Shown here: positions 63,997 through 64,000 of the stretch, in pieces | Numbering within the stretch: position 1 is the first letter of the stretch | Layout of the letters: every line of letters begins with the position of its first letter | NCBI RefSeq assembly: GCF_031583145.1 | Contig: NZ_CP134050.1 | Coordinates: 3,361,501-3,425,500 of the forward strand | Reading direction: 5' to 3' | Length of the DNA: 64,000 nucleotides | Origin: Brevibacillus brevis | GTDB taxonomy: Bacteria > Bacillota > Bacilli > Brevibacillales > Brevibacillaceae | Notes under the pieces: model-generated | Told to the model about the DNA's origin: nothing | Database searches by the model: none | The model's input: the letters and a program-made list of their open reading frames with translations, nothing else | Program-made: the position numbers and the translations under genes

Positions 63997-64000
63997 TATT

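Overview
The window is a chromosomal segment of a Gram-positive, spore-forming member of the Bacillales. The best guess is Brevibacillus or a close Paenibacillaceae relative. This rests on the content: parE-parC, lexA/yneA, the pdhABCD operon, a Spo0E-like phosphatase, a KinE-like orphan kinase, and YfhH, YtwI, YppC, YnzC, DUF1292 and DUF456 proteins. Ribosome binding sites are strong, GTG and TTG starts are common, and base composition is fairly GC-rich. No rRNA, tRNA, CRISPR array, insertion sequence or prophage was recognised. Genus assignment is inference.

Layout. 1-3.4 kb: topoisomerase IV (parC truncated by the window edge, parE) behind a structured 0.5 kb leader. 3.9-6.2 kb: stress protein, DUF1292 protein and a PAS-PAS histidine kinase. 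6.3-12.3 kb: a six-gene operon running ECF sigma factor, membrane-anchored beta-propeller protein (probable anti-sigma), large membrane protein, ABC ATPase, ABC permease, small protein. 12.4-20.5 kb: mixed housekeeping genes (cystathionine-type PLP enzyme, lipoprotein cyclophilin, cell-wall hydrolase, SDR, small conserved proteins).

20.5-26.9 kb: a six-gene operon with every junction overlapping. It encodes a KAS III/OleA-like condensing enzyme, an ATP-grasp ligase, an NAD-dependent epimerase/reductase, a metallo-beta-lactamase-fold hydrolase, a PaaK/CoF-synthetase-like adenylating enzyme and a large GNAT-like protein. It looks like a small biosynthetic pathway for an acyl-derived product and is the strongest candidate for an undescribed system.

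27-39 kb: small proteins, MOSC protein, TIM-barrel protein, DUF1444/DUF3900 pair divergent from a Ser/Thr kinase-like gene, DEAD-box helicase, phosphodiester glycosidase-like protein, ABC-F ATPase, an Apea-like HEPN protein, an ArsR-type regulator that has lost its DNA-binding domain, and a Spo0E-like gene. 39.4-44.4 kb: pyruvate dehydrogenase complex pdhA-pdhB-pdhC-pdhD. 44.7-52.8 kb: esterase, threonine aldolase, HesB-fold protein, HelD, fluoride channel, YnzC, and the divergent SOS pair yneA/lexA with visible LexA boxes.

52.8-64 kb: accessory-looking DNA. It holds a decayed fragment of an isoleucyl-tRNA synthetase gene, rifampin phosphotransferase (rph), an orphan OhrR-type operator on a consensus promoter that drives only about 120 nt before a terminator, a hydantoin-type catabolic locus (XRE-cupin regulator, hyuA, hyuB, MFS permease, DUF917 protein), a frameshifted gene remnant, and a small secreted peptide gene at the right end.
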